Shown here: in pieces, positions 32,904-40,433 of the stretch
Layout of the letters: the number at the start of each line of letters is the position of its first letter
How positions within the stretch are numbered: the stretch's first letter is position 1
Source: DATKAB01 sp964542745
GTDB lineage: Bacteria; Eisenbacteria; RBG-16-71-46
Direction: 5' to 3'
DNA: 64,000 bases
Assembly (NCBI GenBank): GCA_964542745.1
Contig: CAZIVR010000003.1
Span: 20,808-84,807, forward strand
Notes under the pieces: generated by a model
Told to the model about the DNA's origin: nothing
What the model saw: the letters and a program-made list of their open reading frames with translations, nothing else
Databases searched by the model: none
Translations under genes and position numbers: made by a program

Positions 32904-35353
32904 GATCCCCGCTTCCCGGGCGCCGGGCCGAGAGGCTCGAGCCGGTTCGCCACCAGGATCGAATCGAAGCGCGGGTCGCCGTGGAGCGCCTCGTAGAGCG
33001 GGGAGCGGCGCAGGAACAGGAGGTCTCCCTCGCGGACCGCGGTGGCCTCCCACAGCCACCGGAGCGCCTCGTCCCGGTTGCCGAGCTGCAGCTCCGCGTA
33101 GGCGAGCCACGAGAGCGCCCGGCGCGCCCCGGGCGAGCGGAGCGTCGCCCCCACGTAGGCCTGCCAGTAGCCGCGCGGGCCGCCGGCCGCGAACCCGCGC
33201 CGCAGCGCGTCGGTCGGGGGCGGCGAGCCCACCCACCCGGGATCGCGGGCGCTCATCTCGATCGCCTTCGCGTACTCGCCGCGCAGCTCGTGCAGGCGGC
33301 AGATCACGGTGTTGACCGCGAGGTGGCCGGGATCCATGCGCAGGATCGCGGCGGTTTCGTCGAGGGCTTCCTCGTACCGCCGGGCGCTCAGCAGCTGCCA
33401 GGCGAGCGCGTAGCGCGCGATCGTCGAATGAGGATCCAACTCGACGCCCCGTCGGTTGCGGGCGATGGACTCCTCGAGCCGGCCGAGGATGTTGAGCAGC
33501 GTGGCGTGCACCACGTAGGCCGGCGCGTAGCCGGGATTGATCTCGTACGCCCGCCGCAGCGACGCCTCGGCCCCGGGCCAGTCCCGGTCCACCCAGATCT
33601 GCGCGATCGCCTTCGAGGTCTGGGCCTCGGCCAGCGACGAATCCAGGGCCAGCGCCCGCTCGGCGTGTTCGCGCACCCGCGGCAGCCCCTCGGCGAACGG
33701 CATCACGCCCAGCACCTGCGTCATCACCAGGTAGGCGTCGGCCATGCCGGCCTGGGACCGGGCGTCGGTCGAATCCAGCGACAGCGCCCGATCGAAATGG
33801 CGCAGCGCCTCGCGCAGGCTCGCCTCGCTGGCCTGGCTCCACGCCGCGCGGCCCTTGAGGTAGGCCTCGTAGGCGTCCGGGTTCCGGATGCGCTGGCCGG
33901 CCATGCGGGCGCGCTGGGCCGCGCTCAGGTTGAGCCGCACCCGTGCCGCGATGTCCTGCGCCACCTCGCTCTGCAGCGCGAGCACGTCCATCACGTCGCG
34001 TTCGTAGCTCTCCGACCACAGGTGGCGGTCCTCGGCCGGGTCGATGAGCTGCGCCGTGATCTTGACGCGGTCGCCCGCGCGGATCACCGAACCCTCGACG
34101 ATGCCGTCCACCCCGAGCTCGCGCGCGATGTCCATGACCGGCCGCGAGGATCCGCGGTATTGCATCACCGAGGTCCGCGAAATGACCTTGAGCGACTCGA
34201 TGCTCGCGAGCCGGGTGATCAGCTCCTCGGTCATGCCGTCGGCGAAGTAGTCCTGCGCGGGATCCCCCGACAGGTTCGCCAGCGGCAACACGGCCAGCGA
34301 GCGGATGTTCCCGGCGTCGGCCCGGGGCCCGAGCGCGCCCGAGCGAATCACCAGCACCACCACGACCGCCACCGCGGCCAGGGCCGCGAAGCTCCAGCGT
34401 CCCCCGGGCAATGCGCGCGAGCCGAACGGCCCCGGCAGCGCCGTGGGGCCCGAGTCGCGCACCACCTCGAGTGCGGCGCGCACCTCGCTCGCCTGCCGGT
34501 AGCGCCGCACGGGATCCTTGGCGAGGCAGCGCAGGATCACCGAGCGCAGCCCCTGCGGCACGGTGGCGGGCAGCGGAGCGGGGTCGTCCCGGGTGATCGA
34601 GCGCGTGAGTTCCTCGACCGAAGCCCCCGAGAACGGCAGGCGGCCCGCCGTCATTTCGTAGAGCAGGACCCCGAGCGACCACAGGTCGCTGGTCGCGTCG
34701 GCGGTCGCGCCCCGCACCACCTCGGGCGGCAGGTAGTGCGGCGTGCCGAGCACGATGCCGTCCTCGGTGAGCGTCGGGCCCGGGCCGCTGCCGGTCGCGA
34801 CGCCACGCGGCGTGGGGAGCGGCGGCGCCGGTCCCGGATCCGCGCCCGCGGTGGGCCGCTCCGGACGCGGGGGATCGTCCACGCCCGCGCGGCGCGCGAT
34901 GCCGAAGTCGAGCACCTTGATCCGTCCGTCCGGCGTCACCATGACGTTCGCGCTCTTGAGATCCCGGTGCACCACGCCGCGCTCGTGGGCGTGGGCGAGC
35001 GCGTCGGCGATCTGGATGCCGTAGTCGAGCGCGGTCGAGGGAGCGAGCGGCCCGGTGCGCAGCCGGTGCTGCAGCGACTGCCCGTGCACCAGCTCCATCG
35101 CGATGAACAGCCGGCCCTCGGCCTCTCCCACCTCGTGGATGGTGAGGATGTTGGGATGGTTCAGGGTCGCCGCGGCGCGCGCCTCGCGCAGCAGCCGCAG
35201 CCGCGCGGTCTCGTCGCGCGCCGAGTCGTCGGTGAGGAACTTGAGCGCCACCTCGCGATCCAGCGAGGGATCGTGCGCGCGGTAGACGACGCCCATGCCC
35301 CCGGCGCCGAGCGGCCCCGCGAGCCGGTAGCGGCCGGCGGTCGGCTCGGTCAT
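32900..35353 (-). CDS. transmembrane Ser/Thr protein kinase with TolB-like and TPR domains
   Basis: 817 residues. Kinase domain 1-300: 'GPLGAGGMGVVYRA' (glycine loop), catalytic Lys38 in 'VALKFL', 'VVHRDLKSANV' (HRD 129-131), 'KVLDFGIAR' (DFG 149-151), 'GTPHYLPPEV'; a Pro/Gly-rich insert (158-195) lies between DFG and the activation segment. One membrane span at about 321-337, then outside it a TolB/FlgO-like domain (350-480: 'RSLAVLPLANLSGDPAQDYF', 'DGIVEGSVIRAGDRV') and TPR repeats to the C-terminus. This Pkn architecture is common in Acidobacteria, Gemmatimonadota and relatives. What is odd is its place: its start overlaps the ubiX stop (ATGA) and its stop overlaps the ubiD start (GTGA), so it is expressed with the menaquinone genes. 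Target unknown. Confidence 0.92.
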   Translation of the reverse strand: MTEPTAGRYRLAGPLGAGGMGVVYRAHDPSLDREVALKFLTDDSARDETARLRLLREARAAATLNHPNILTIHEVGEAEGRLFIAMELVHGQSLQHRLRTGPLAPSTALDYGIQIADALAHAHERGVVHRDLKSANVMVTPDGRIKVLDFGIARRAGVDDPPRPERPTAGADPGPAPPLPTPRGVATGSGPGPTLTEDGIVLGTPHYLPPEVVRGATADATSDLWSLGVLLYEMTAGRLPFSGASVEELTRSITRDDPAPLPATVPQGLRSVILRCLAKDPVRRYRQASEVRAALEVVRDSGPTALPGPFGSRALPGGRWSFAALAAVAVVVVLVIRSGALGPRADAGNIRSLAVLPLANLSGDPAQDYFADGMTEELITRLASIESLKVISRTSVMQYRGSSRPVMDIARELGVDGIVEGSVIRAGDRVKITAQLIDPAEDRHLWSESYERDVMDVLALQSEVAQDIAARVRLNLSAAQRARMAGQRIRNPDAYEAYLKGRAAWSQASEASLREALRHFDRALSLDSTDARSQAGMADAYLVMTQVLGVMPFAEGLPRVREHAERALALDSSLAEAQTSKAIAQIWVDRDWPGAEASLRRAYEINPGYAPAYVVHATLLNILGRLEESIARNRRGVELDPHSTIARYALAWQLLSARRYEEALDETAAILRMDPGHLAVNTVICRLHELRGEYAKAIEMSARDPGWVGSPPPTDALRRGFAAGGPRGYWQAYVGATLRSPGARRALSWLAYAELQLGNRDEALRWLWEATAVREGDLLFLRRSPLYEALHGDPRFDSILVANRLEPLGPAPGKRGS

Positions 35354-36000
35354 TCCAGCTCGTCCTCGCGCCACGACGTGCCCGCGGGCTCCCCGAGCAG
35401 CGCGAGCACCTTGTCGGTGAAGCCGGCGACCAGCGTCGCGAGGTCGGCCGGGTTCCGGTACCAGGGCGGCGCCACCGGCATGATCACCACGCCCTCGCGC
35501 GAGAGCTTGAGCGCGTTTTCGAGCGCGATCGAGGACAGTGGCGTCTCGCGCAGGCACAGGATCAGCCGCATGCGTTCCTTGATCGCCACGGCCGCCGCCC
35601 TCGTGATCAGCGTGTCGGCGATCCCCGCCGCGATCTTGGCGAGGGTCGAGACGCTGCACGGAATCACGACCATGGCGGCGACGCGGTTGCTGCCCGACGC
35701 GAACGGCGCGGCGAGGTCCGCGTCCGGAAAGACGCGCTTCACGTGCGGCTCGAGATCCGCGGGCTTGAGCCCGGTCTCGGAGAACAGCACCTGCCGCGCC
35801 CAGTCGGAGAGCACGAGGAACTTTTCCCCGGGGCAGCGCCGCACGAAGTCCACGCCGTGGATCGCGCCCGAGGCGCCGGTCATGGCGATCAGGTAGCGCC
35901 TTGCGCGGCCGCGCGACGCCGGGCGGGCGGGGCGCGGGCTTCGGGGCCGGGTCGTCGACGGCCCGCGGGTGCGGGCGGACGTGCCGCGCGCCTTCGGCAT
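35350..36000 (-). CDS. ubiX: UbiX-type flavin prenyltransferase
   Basis: 216 residues, about 25 longer than usual because of a basic, Arg/Ser/Pro-rich N-terminal extension (residues 2-41). It makes prenylated FMN, the cofactor of UbiD. The core is clear: 'LIAMTGASGAIHG' (FMN-binding), 'LVLSDWARQVL', 'PCSVSTLAKIAAGIADTLITRAA' in parts (PCS.STLA.IA.G..D.LI.RAA), 'KERMRLILCLRETPLS' and 'VVIMPVAPPWY'. The ATG at 36000 overlaps the last base of the ubiA stop (TGATG), and the 3' end overlaps the kinase start. Whether translation might start closer to the core is uncertain, but no better ribosome site is seen. Confidence 0.9.
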   Translation of the reverse strand: MPKARGTSARTRGPSTTRPRSPRPARPASRGRARRYLIAMTGASGAIHGVDFVRRCPGEKFLVLSDWARQVLFSETGLKPADLEPHVKRVFPDADLAAPFASGSNRVAAMVVIPCSVSTLAKIAAGIADTLITRAAAVAIKERMRLILCLRETPLSSIALENALKLSREGVVIMPVAPPWYRNPADLATLVAGFTDKVLALLGEPAGTSWREDELE

Positions 36001-36908
36001 CAGAATCCCCCCGCCGCCATGCGCGCGGCGAGCACCAGCGCGAGCACCACGAACCCGACCCACACGTTGGTCTTGAAGAACGCCAGGTTCACGTCCTCGG
36101 CCCAGCGCTGCTCGAGCGCGAGCAGCGCGAGCGCGCCCGCGAACAAGAGCCCGGTCGCGATCGTCCACCCGCCGGCCCACCCGGTCGCCGTTCCGAGCAG
36201 CAGCAGTGCCGCGGCCCCGAGCGCCGCCGCGGCCAGCAGGTGCAACGCCCACGACAGGCGGAGCGCCCGCGCGCGTCCGAGCCAGGCCACCATCGAGTGC
36301 ACGCCGTGGCCGCGATCGAACTCCTCGTCGAGGGTGGCGTAGATGATGTCGAAGCCGCTCACCCAGCACAGCGCGAAGACAGCGAGGGCCACCGCCGGGC
36401 GCCAGTCCTCGAGACCCGGGTGCGCCGCGGCGAACCCGGCGAGTGGCGCGAGGGCGAGGGCCGTGCCCACGCCGAAGTGGCAGAGCGGCGTGAAGCGCTT
36501 GAGGTACGGGTACAGCGCGAAGACCGCGAGCGGCAGCGGGGACACCCTGAGGTACCAGGGCCCGAGCGCGGCGCACGCGGCGAGGTAGGCCGCGACGCTC
36601 GCCGCCAGCAGCAGCACGGCCTCGGGCGTGCGCATGCGGCCCGCCGGCAGCTCGCGCACGCGGGTCCTGGGGTTGAGCGCGTCGAGGCGGCGGTCGATCA
36701 GCCGGTTGAGCGCCATGGCGGCGGTGCGGGCCGCCACCGCCGCCAGGGCGATCAGGGCCCAGCGCCCCGGCCGCAGCGAGGGCCCGCGCGCGCTGAAAAT
36801 GCCGGCGAGGATCAGCGGCAGCGAGAACAGGGTGTGCTCGAAACGCACGAACGAGGCGTACGTGCGCAGGCGGGCGAAGCCGGGAGCGGTGGCGGGAGCG
36901 ATGGACAT
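36000..36908 (-). CDS. ubiA: UbiA-family prenyltransferase, likely MqnP
   Basis: 302 residues with about eight to nine membrane segments. UbiA enzymes attach a polyprenyl chain to an aromatic acid at the membrane. The first Asp-rich motif is 'ALNRLIDRRLDALNPRTRVR' (N-x3-D-x3-D, about 65-84), the second 'YATLDEEFDRGHGVHSM' (about 177-193). UbiA, MenA and MqnP all share these; since mqnA and mqnE are in the window and no men genes are, MqnP (prenylation of 1,4-dihydroxy-6-naphthoate) is the best fit. First gene of the overlapping ubiA-ubiX-kinase-ubiD operon. ATG at 36908. Confidence 0.88.
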   Translation of the reverse strand: MSIAPATAPGFARLRTYASFVRFEHTLFSLPLILAGIFSARGPSLRPGRWALIALAAVAARTAAMALNRLIDRRLDALNPRTRVRELPAGRMRTPEAVLLLAASVAAYLAACAALGPWYLRVSPLPLAVFALYPYLKRFTPLCHFGVGTALALAPLAGFAAAHPGLEDWRPAVALAVFALCWVSGFDIIYATLDEEFDRGHGVHSMVAWLGRARALRLSWALHLLAAAALGAAALLLLGTATGWAGGWTIATGLLFAGALALLALEQRWAEDVNLAFFKTNVWVGFVVLALVLAARMAAGGF

Positions 36909-36965
36909 GGCGGTGTCCCGCCCGCGGCGCGTGCCGTCAGCGTCGGCGATGGGGGCGGGACGGGG

Positions 36966-36971
36966 AGGGTA
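36966..36971 (-). promoter_or_regulatory. candidate -10 for the ubiA operon
   Basis: TACCCT on the minus strand, in GGCATACCCT, 57 nt before the ubiA ATG; the same hexamer serves the MFS gene at 3929. No -35 seen. Confidence 0.3.
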
Positions 36972-37083
36972 TGCCGCGCGTCGCGTCGTGTCGAGCGCTA
37001 CGCGGCGCGCGGAGGCCGGGCGGGGCGATCGTGTCGCGCGGCGCCCCGGGCCGGCGAGGCCCGTTCGCGCGCACGCGGGTGCC

Positions 37084-38412
37084 CTACGCGGCGCGCGCCT
37101 CGCTGGCCCCGGGGGCGCTCCGGGCCAGTCGGCTCCCGGCCTCCGCGAGCCGGGCGCGATCCGCCGCTCCCAGCGGCAGCAGCTGGATCTCGATCCGGAG
37201 GTCGCGCGCCTCGGGATCGGTCCCGAGCGTCGTGGTCCACTTCACCCGGCCCGAGCAGCGCAACGGTTCGAGCCCCGGACCGAAGTTGAGCTGGAGCCCG
37301 AGCAACCCGCCCTCGAGCCTCGGTCTCAGGTGGCGAAGTTCGGCGCGCGGGAACACCAGTTCGAGATGCTCCTCGTCGAGGCGCGCGAGCCGGCCGCCGA
37401 GCGGCGCCACCCGCGTGTCGGCGAGGCCGAATCGCGCGATCCCGCTCGAAAGGTTGATCGCCACGCGGCTTTCGCGCCGGCGCTCGGCCGGCGGGAGCGA
37501 GGCGACGAACGGTTCGAAGCGCGGGTCGGGTCGGGGCCTCGCTCCCGGCGAGCGCGGCGGGCCCGCCGCCGGGACGTTCGTGCGCGCGTGTGCGGCGCGA
37601 TCGGAGGCGGCCTCAGGCGCGATCGCCGCCCGGGGCGCTTCCTCGTGCGGCGCCGGCCCCGCCGGCGGCCGGGCCGCCGCGGGAGCGCGCGGGGCGGTCG
37701 CGGGGCGGGGTGCCGGAGAATGCCGCAGCGCCTCGAGGGCGAGCGGTCCGAAGTGGAGCAGCTCGGACGGGAGTTCGGCGCAGAGTTCGAGCGCGGCGTC
37801 CCGGCCCACCTCGGGGTCCACCGCGATGGCCTGCCCGGCCTCCGCGAGCCCCTCGAGCAGCGCGAATCCCTCGCCGTTTCGGAGCACCCAGCTCACGCGT
37901 CCGTAGAGCACGATGCGGCTGGATTCGAGCCCGTCCCCGGGCCGTCGCGATCCCGGCTCGAGACCCTCGATGCGGCAGCCCTCCATGACGCGCGAAAAGG
38001 TCTCGGCGTCGAGGCCGAGCAGCGTCGCCTCGGACAGCTCGCCGGGGCGCGCGCCGGGATCCTGCCGTGCGCCGCGCCCGAGCGAGAGGAACCACCGGCG
38101 CAACACTTCGTAGCGGCGCGCGTGCGTGACCGACGCGGGATGGAGCAGGTCGAGGCGTTTCTGGACCGCGAGGGCCGCGAAGAATTCCCCCTGACCGACC
38201 GCGAGCGGGAGCAGGGTCTCGTACTGGAGCAGCGCCAGGACGGGCTGCGCGGCGGCGAGATGAAGCCCGGCGCACAGGAGCCTCGGCGTGAGCGCGTCCT
38301 CGTCGGCGTCGAGGACCGGGCGCAACTCCCGCAGGCAACGCTCCCAGTCCCGCTCGCGGAAGTGCGGGAGCAGGCGGTCCCAGAACCTGAGGGCGGGATT
38401 CTGCGGAGGCAC
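37084..38412 (-). CDS. PilZ-like domain protein, possible cyclic-di-GMP effector
   Basis: 442 residues. Residues 1-110 are helical and TPR-like ('RFWDRLLPHFRERDWERCLREL'-type text, in parts). Residues about 120-235 recall a cyclic-nucleotide-binding-like module ('IVLYGRVSWVLRNGEGFALLEGL' in parts). A Pro/Ala-rich linker (235-310) follows. Residues about 318-420 look like PilZ: 'RRRESRVAINLSSGIARFG' (R-x-x-x-R then a later [DN]-x-S), 'LELVFPRAELRHL', 'GRVKWTTTLG'. Canonical RxxxR is present as R-R-E-S-R, but the D-S-x-x-G part is only approximate, so c-di-GMP binding is possible, not certain. GTG 38412 is preferred over GTG 38433 because GAGGGA lies 6 nt before it. No partner gene. Confidence 0.65.
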   Translation of the reverse strand: MPPQNPALRFWDRLLPHFRERDWERCLRELRPVLDADEDALTPRLLCAGLHLAAAQPVLALLQYETLLPLAVGQGEFFAALAVQKRLDLLHPASVTHARRYEVLRRWFLSLGRGARQDPGARPGELSEATLLGLDAETFSRVMEGCRIEGLEPGSRRPGDGLESSRIVLYGRVSWVLRNGEGFALLEGLAEAGQAIAVDPEVGRDAALELCAELPSELLHFGPLALEALRHSPAPRPATAPRAPAAARPPAGPAPHEEAPRAAIAPEAASDRAAHARTNVPAAGPPRSPGARPRPDPRFEPFVASLPPAERRRESRVAINLSSGIARFGLADTRVAPLGGRLARLDEEHLELVFPRAELRHLRPRLEGGLLGLQLNFGPGLEPLRCSGRVKWTTTLGTDPEARDLRIEIQLLPLGAADRARLAEAGSRLARSAPGASEARAA

Positions 38413-38883
38413 GGATGTTCCCTCGTGACGCACGGCGGCCCGGACTCATGGGCCTGAGAGGTGATCGGCCGGAAACGCCTGCCGCTTCACGCCTTGCTGA
38501 AACCTCCCCGGCGCTCGGGAATCGGCCCCCGACCGACAAGTGAGCGGAGGCCGCCTGCTTCGGCCGACCGGCCCCCGTTTGCGGCCAACCTCCGCCTGCG
38601 GGTCCTCGCGCTCCTTGCCTGTCGTGGTCGAGACCTTGCGGCCTCGAAGGGACCCATCCGCAAGGGCGGGGCCACCTTCGCGGCTTCCCCGGGGCGGCCC
38701 GCCAATCGCCTCTCCCGCATGGCGCTCGGCGATTCGGGGCCGGCCGCCGGGACGGACGTTCGCGCCGACGGCGCGTCCTCGGCGTGGTCGCCCGCGTCAT
38801 CGCCGTGACTGGCGAGCGAGGCGCGATTCACGCCGCGGTCCCCGCCCGCGCCCGGCCGGTGAAAGGTCGCCAGGATTTCCCTG
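38413..38883. other. gene-free interval upstream of lexA
   Basis: About 470 bp between the divergent PilZ-like gene and lexA. Open frames exist on both strands, but their translations are Arg/Pro/Ala-rich without recognisable domains. One inverted repeat, CCTTGCGG (38634-38641) and CCGCAAGG (38658-38665) with a 16-nt loop, is the only structure noticed; no T-run follows it. Confidence 0.5.
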
Positions 38884-38913
38884 TTGACGCGGTGCACGCA
38901 CGTGCACTACTGT
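38884..38913 (+). promoter_or_regulatory. lexA promoter
   Basis: TTGACG (38884-38889), 18-bp spacer, TACTGT (38908-38913), 46 nt before the lexA ATG. The spacer contains a LexA box from end to end, the layout of an autoregulated SOS promoter. Confidence 0.75.
38892..38907. promoter_or_regulatory. LexA operator of lexA
   Basis: GTGCACGCACGTGCAC: two GTGCAC half sites four bases apart, inside the -35/-10 spacer. It matches TGCNC-N4-GTGCA, the LexA box form described for Fibrobacter. A weaker overlapping copy, GTGCAC-N4-GTACGC, runs from 38902 to 38917. Confidence 0.8.
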
Positions 38914-38959
38914 ACGCGCGTGCCAGGTTCCCCACGGAACCGAGAAAGGACAGCCCACC

Positions 38960-39574
38960 ATGTTGAACGAGCGAGCGAGGGAGATCCTCGCCTTCATCCA
39001 CACTTTCAAGGAAGAGCGCGGCTATCCGCCGACGATCCGAGAGATCGGCAAGGCGTTCGGGATCTCGTCCACGAACGGGGTGCGCTACTACCTGAACGTG
39101 CTCGAGAAGGCGGGCCACCTCAAGCGAAGCGGAAAGATCTCGCGCGGCATCGAGGGCGTCGGCGACGCGTTCGCGTCCCGCGCCAGGCCCTCGGCGATTC
39201 CGATCCTCGGGCGCGTCGCGGCCGGCCAGCCGATCCTCGCCGAAGAGAGCTTCGAGGGTTCGCTGGACGCGAGCCGGATGTTCGGCGATCCGAAGGGCCT
39301 GTTCGCGCTCCGCGTTCGCGGCGACAGCATGGTGGACGCCGGCATCCTCGAGGGCGACTACGTGATCGTCTCGCAGCAGGACCGCGCCAACGCCGGCGAG
39401 ATCGTGGTCGCGCTCCTCAACGACGAAGCGACCGTCAAGCGCTACCAGCCTCGCAAGGGCACCATCGAGCTGGTGGCGGCCAACGCGAAGTACGCGCCCA
39501 TCGTCGTCACCCCCGAGGTTTCGTTCCGAATCATCGGCATCGTCCGTGGAGTGATCCGAACCGTCGGCAAGTAG
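38960..39574 (+). CDS. lexA: SOS repressor LexA
   Basis: 204 residues, normal length. Residues 1-65 form the winged helix ('ERGYPPTIREIGKAFGISS', 'NGVRYYLNVLEKAGHL'). The Ala-Gly self-cleavage bond is Ala88-Gly89 in 'GRVAAGQPI'; the catalytic dyad is Ser123 ('VRGDSMVDAG') and Lys160 ('DEATVKRY'), all present. LexA represses DNA-damage genes until RecA filaments trigger cleavage. The recognition helix differs from E. coli LexA, in line with the non-enterobacterial operator upstream. AAGGA lies about 9 nt before the ATG. Followed by its own terminator, so the next gene is transcribed separately but from a second LexA-boxed promoter. Confidence 0.97.
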   Translation: MLNERAREILAFIHTFKEERGYPPTIREIGKAFGISSTNGVRYYLNVLEKAGHLKRSGKISRGIEGVGDAFASRARPSAIPILGRVAAGQPILAEESFEGSLDASRMFGDPKGLFALRVRGDSMVDAGILEGDYVIVSQQDRANAGEIVVALLNDEATVKRYQPRKGTIELVAANAKYAPIVVTPEVSFRIIGIVRGVIRTVGK

Positions 39575-39630
39575 CCGGGCGGCCCGCGGCGCATCGCGTC
39601 CGTCCGGGAACCATCGAAGACGTCGCAGCA

Positions 39631-39667
39631 CTCAAGACCGGGAGCCCCCACCGCTCCCGTTTTTGAG
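39631..39667 (+). terminator. intrinsic terminator of lexA
   Basis: CGGGAGC (39639-39645) pairs with GCTCCCG (39653-39659), 7-nt loop, then TTTTT; an outer CTCAA/TTGAG pair makes it effectively bidirectional in form. Confidence 0.9.
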
Positions 39668-39693
39668 GACCCGCTAGTGCACATACGTACACT
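39663..39693 (+). promoter_or_regulatory. LexA-box promoter of the Y1 transposase-like gene
   Basis: GTGCACATACGTACAC (39677-39692) repeats the lexA operator form with one half-site change. It overlaps a TACACT -10 (39688-39693); TTGAGG (39663-39668) could be the -35 with a long 19-bp spacer. It lies 23 nt before the start codon, between the lexA terminator and the next gene. Confidence 0.7.
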
Positions 39694-39715
39694 CATCCCC
39701 GCAGGAGGAAGTGCC

Positions 39716-40177
39716 ATGGAACGCGAACTGGCTCCCGAGATCGAGGCGGCGTTGCGAGGACGGTGGGAGCCGGTCTACCGAAGCCGGCTTCATTACCTCG
39801 TCACGTGGAGCACGCGCGGGCGACGGCCGGTGCTGCGCGACCGGCACGTGCAGGCGCTGCAGCGGCTGGTCCAGCAGTGCGCCACGGAGCGCGACATGAC
39901 GCTCCTCGAGGTGGCCGCGGGCGCCGATCACGTGCACGTGCTGTTCGGGCTCAAGCCTTCGCAGAGCGTGGCGAGCGCGGTGCGCGAGCTGAAGGGCCGG
40001 ACCGGCGTGGACCTGCTGGCGCGATTCCCCGAGCTTCGCGTGTGGCTGCGCGGCAACCTGGTCTGGGACGAGCGCTACGCGGTCGAGACCGTGAGCCCCG
40101 CACGGCTCGCCGCGGTGGGCACACGGCTGCGCTCGCTGCACGCCGCCCCGCCGGAGGAATTCGCCGCAGCCAGCTAA
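39716..40177 (+). CDS. IS200/RAYT-like Y1 transposase homologue, catalytic Tyr apparently missing
   Basis: 153 residues, the size of IS200-type TnpA. Family blocks: 'RLHYLVTWSTRGRRPVLRD' (about 21-39), HUH motif 'GADHVHVLFGLKP' (His-Val-His, about 72-84), 'SVASAVRELKGRTG' (about 88-101), 'FPELRVWLRGNLVWDERYAVETVS' in parts. In Y1 enzymes the nucleophilic Tyr sits about nine residues after T-V-[SG], in 'YI-x-x-Q'; here that stretch reads 'SPARLAAVGTRLRSLHA' with no Tyr, so the protein is probably not an active transposase. ATG 39716 has AGGAGGA 7 nt upstream. Under a LexA-boxed promoter next to lexA; a domesticated SOS-induced single-strand DNA protein is one reading. Confidence 0.82.
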   Translation: MERELAPEIEAALRGRWEPVYRSRLHYLVTWSTRGRRPVLRDRHVQALQRLVQQCATERDMTLLEVAAGADHVHVLFGLKPSQSVASAVRELKGRTGVDLLARFPELRVWLRGNLVWDERYAVETVSPARLAAVGTRLRSLHAAPPEEFAAAS

Positions 40178-40190
40178 GCCGGGTCCGTCG

Positions 40191-40234
40191 CGGGCACTCG
40201 ACGGGCACTCGACGGGTGCTCGCCGGGTGCTCGT
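40191..40234. repeat. four tandem 11-bp repeats beside the scaffold gap
   Basis: Units CGGGCACTCGA, CGGGCACTCGA, CGGGTGCTCGC, CGGGTGCTCGT, starting 13 bp after the transposase-like stop and running into the sequence that borders the gap. More copies could be hidden by the assembly break. Confidence 0.85.
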
Positions 40235-40433
40235 GCCCGGGTGCCCCTGGGTCGGTTCGGCGGCGGGACCGCGCGCCTNNNNNNNNNNNNNNNNNNNNNN
40301 NNNNNNNNNNNNNNNNNNNNNNNNNNNNNNNNNNNNNNNNNNNNNNNNNNNNNNNNNNNNNNNNNNNNNNNNNNNNNNCGGGTGCTCGTGCCCGGGTGCC
40401 CCTGGGTCGGTTCGGCGGCGGGACCGCGCGCCT
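40224..40433. other. scaffold gap (100 N) with duplicated 55-bp flanks
   Basis: Bases 40279-40378 are N. The 55 bp before (40224-40278) and after (40379-40433) are identical, as when two contigs ending in the same 55-mer are joined by a fixed-size gap. The true sequence probably has one copy; copy number of the neighbouring 11-bp repeat is uncertain. Confidence 0.9.

Noticed and set aside
32900..35353. Kinase insertion as recent horizontal transfer into the ubi operon
   Set aside because: Base composition looks like the neighbours and the 4-nt overlaps at both ends suggest long co-residence, not a fresh insertion.
38487..38897. 136-residue minus-strand frame upstream of lexA
   Set aside because: It would run through the lexA promoter and operator and its translation has no domain or ribosome site.
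40224..40433. The two 55-bp copies as genuine direct repeats (target-site duplication or recombination)
   Set aside because: The same exact length occurs at the second gap, both with 100 N between, and the protease frame is restored by removing one copy; an assembly artefact explains both.
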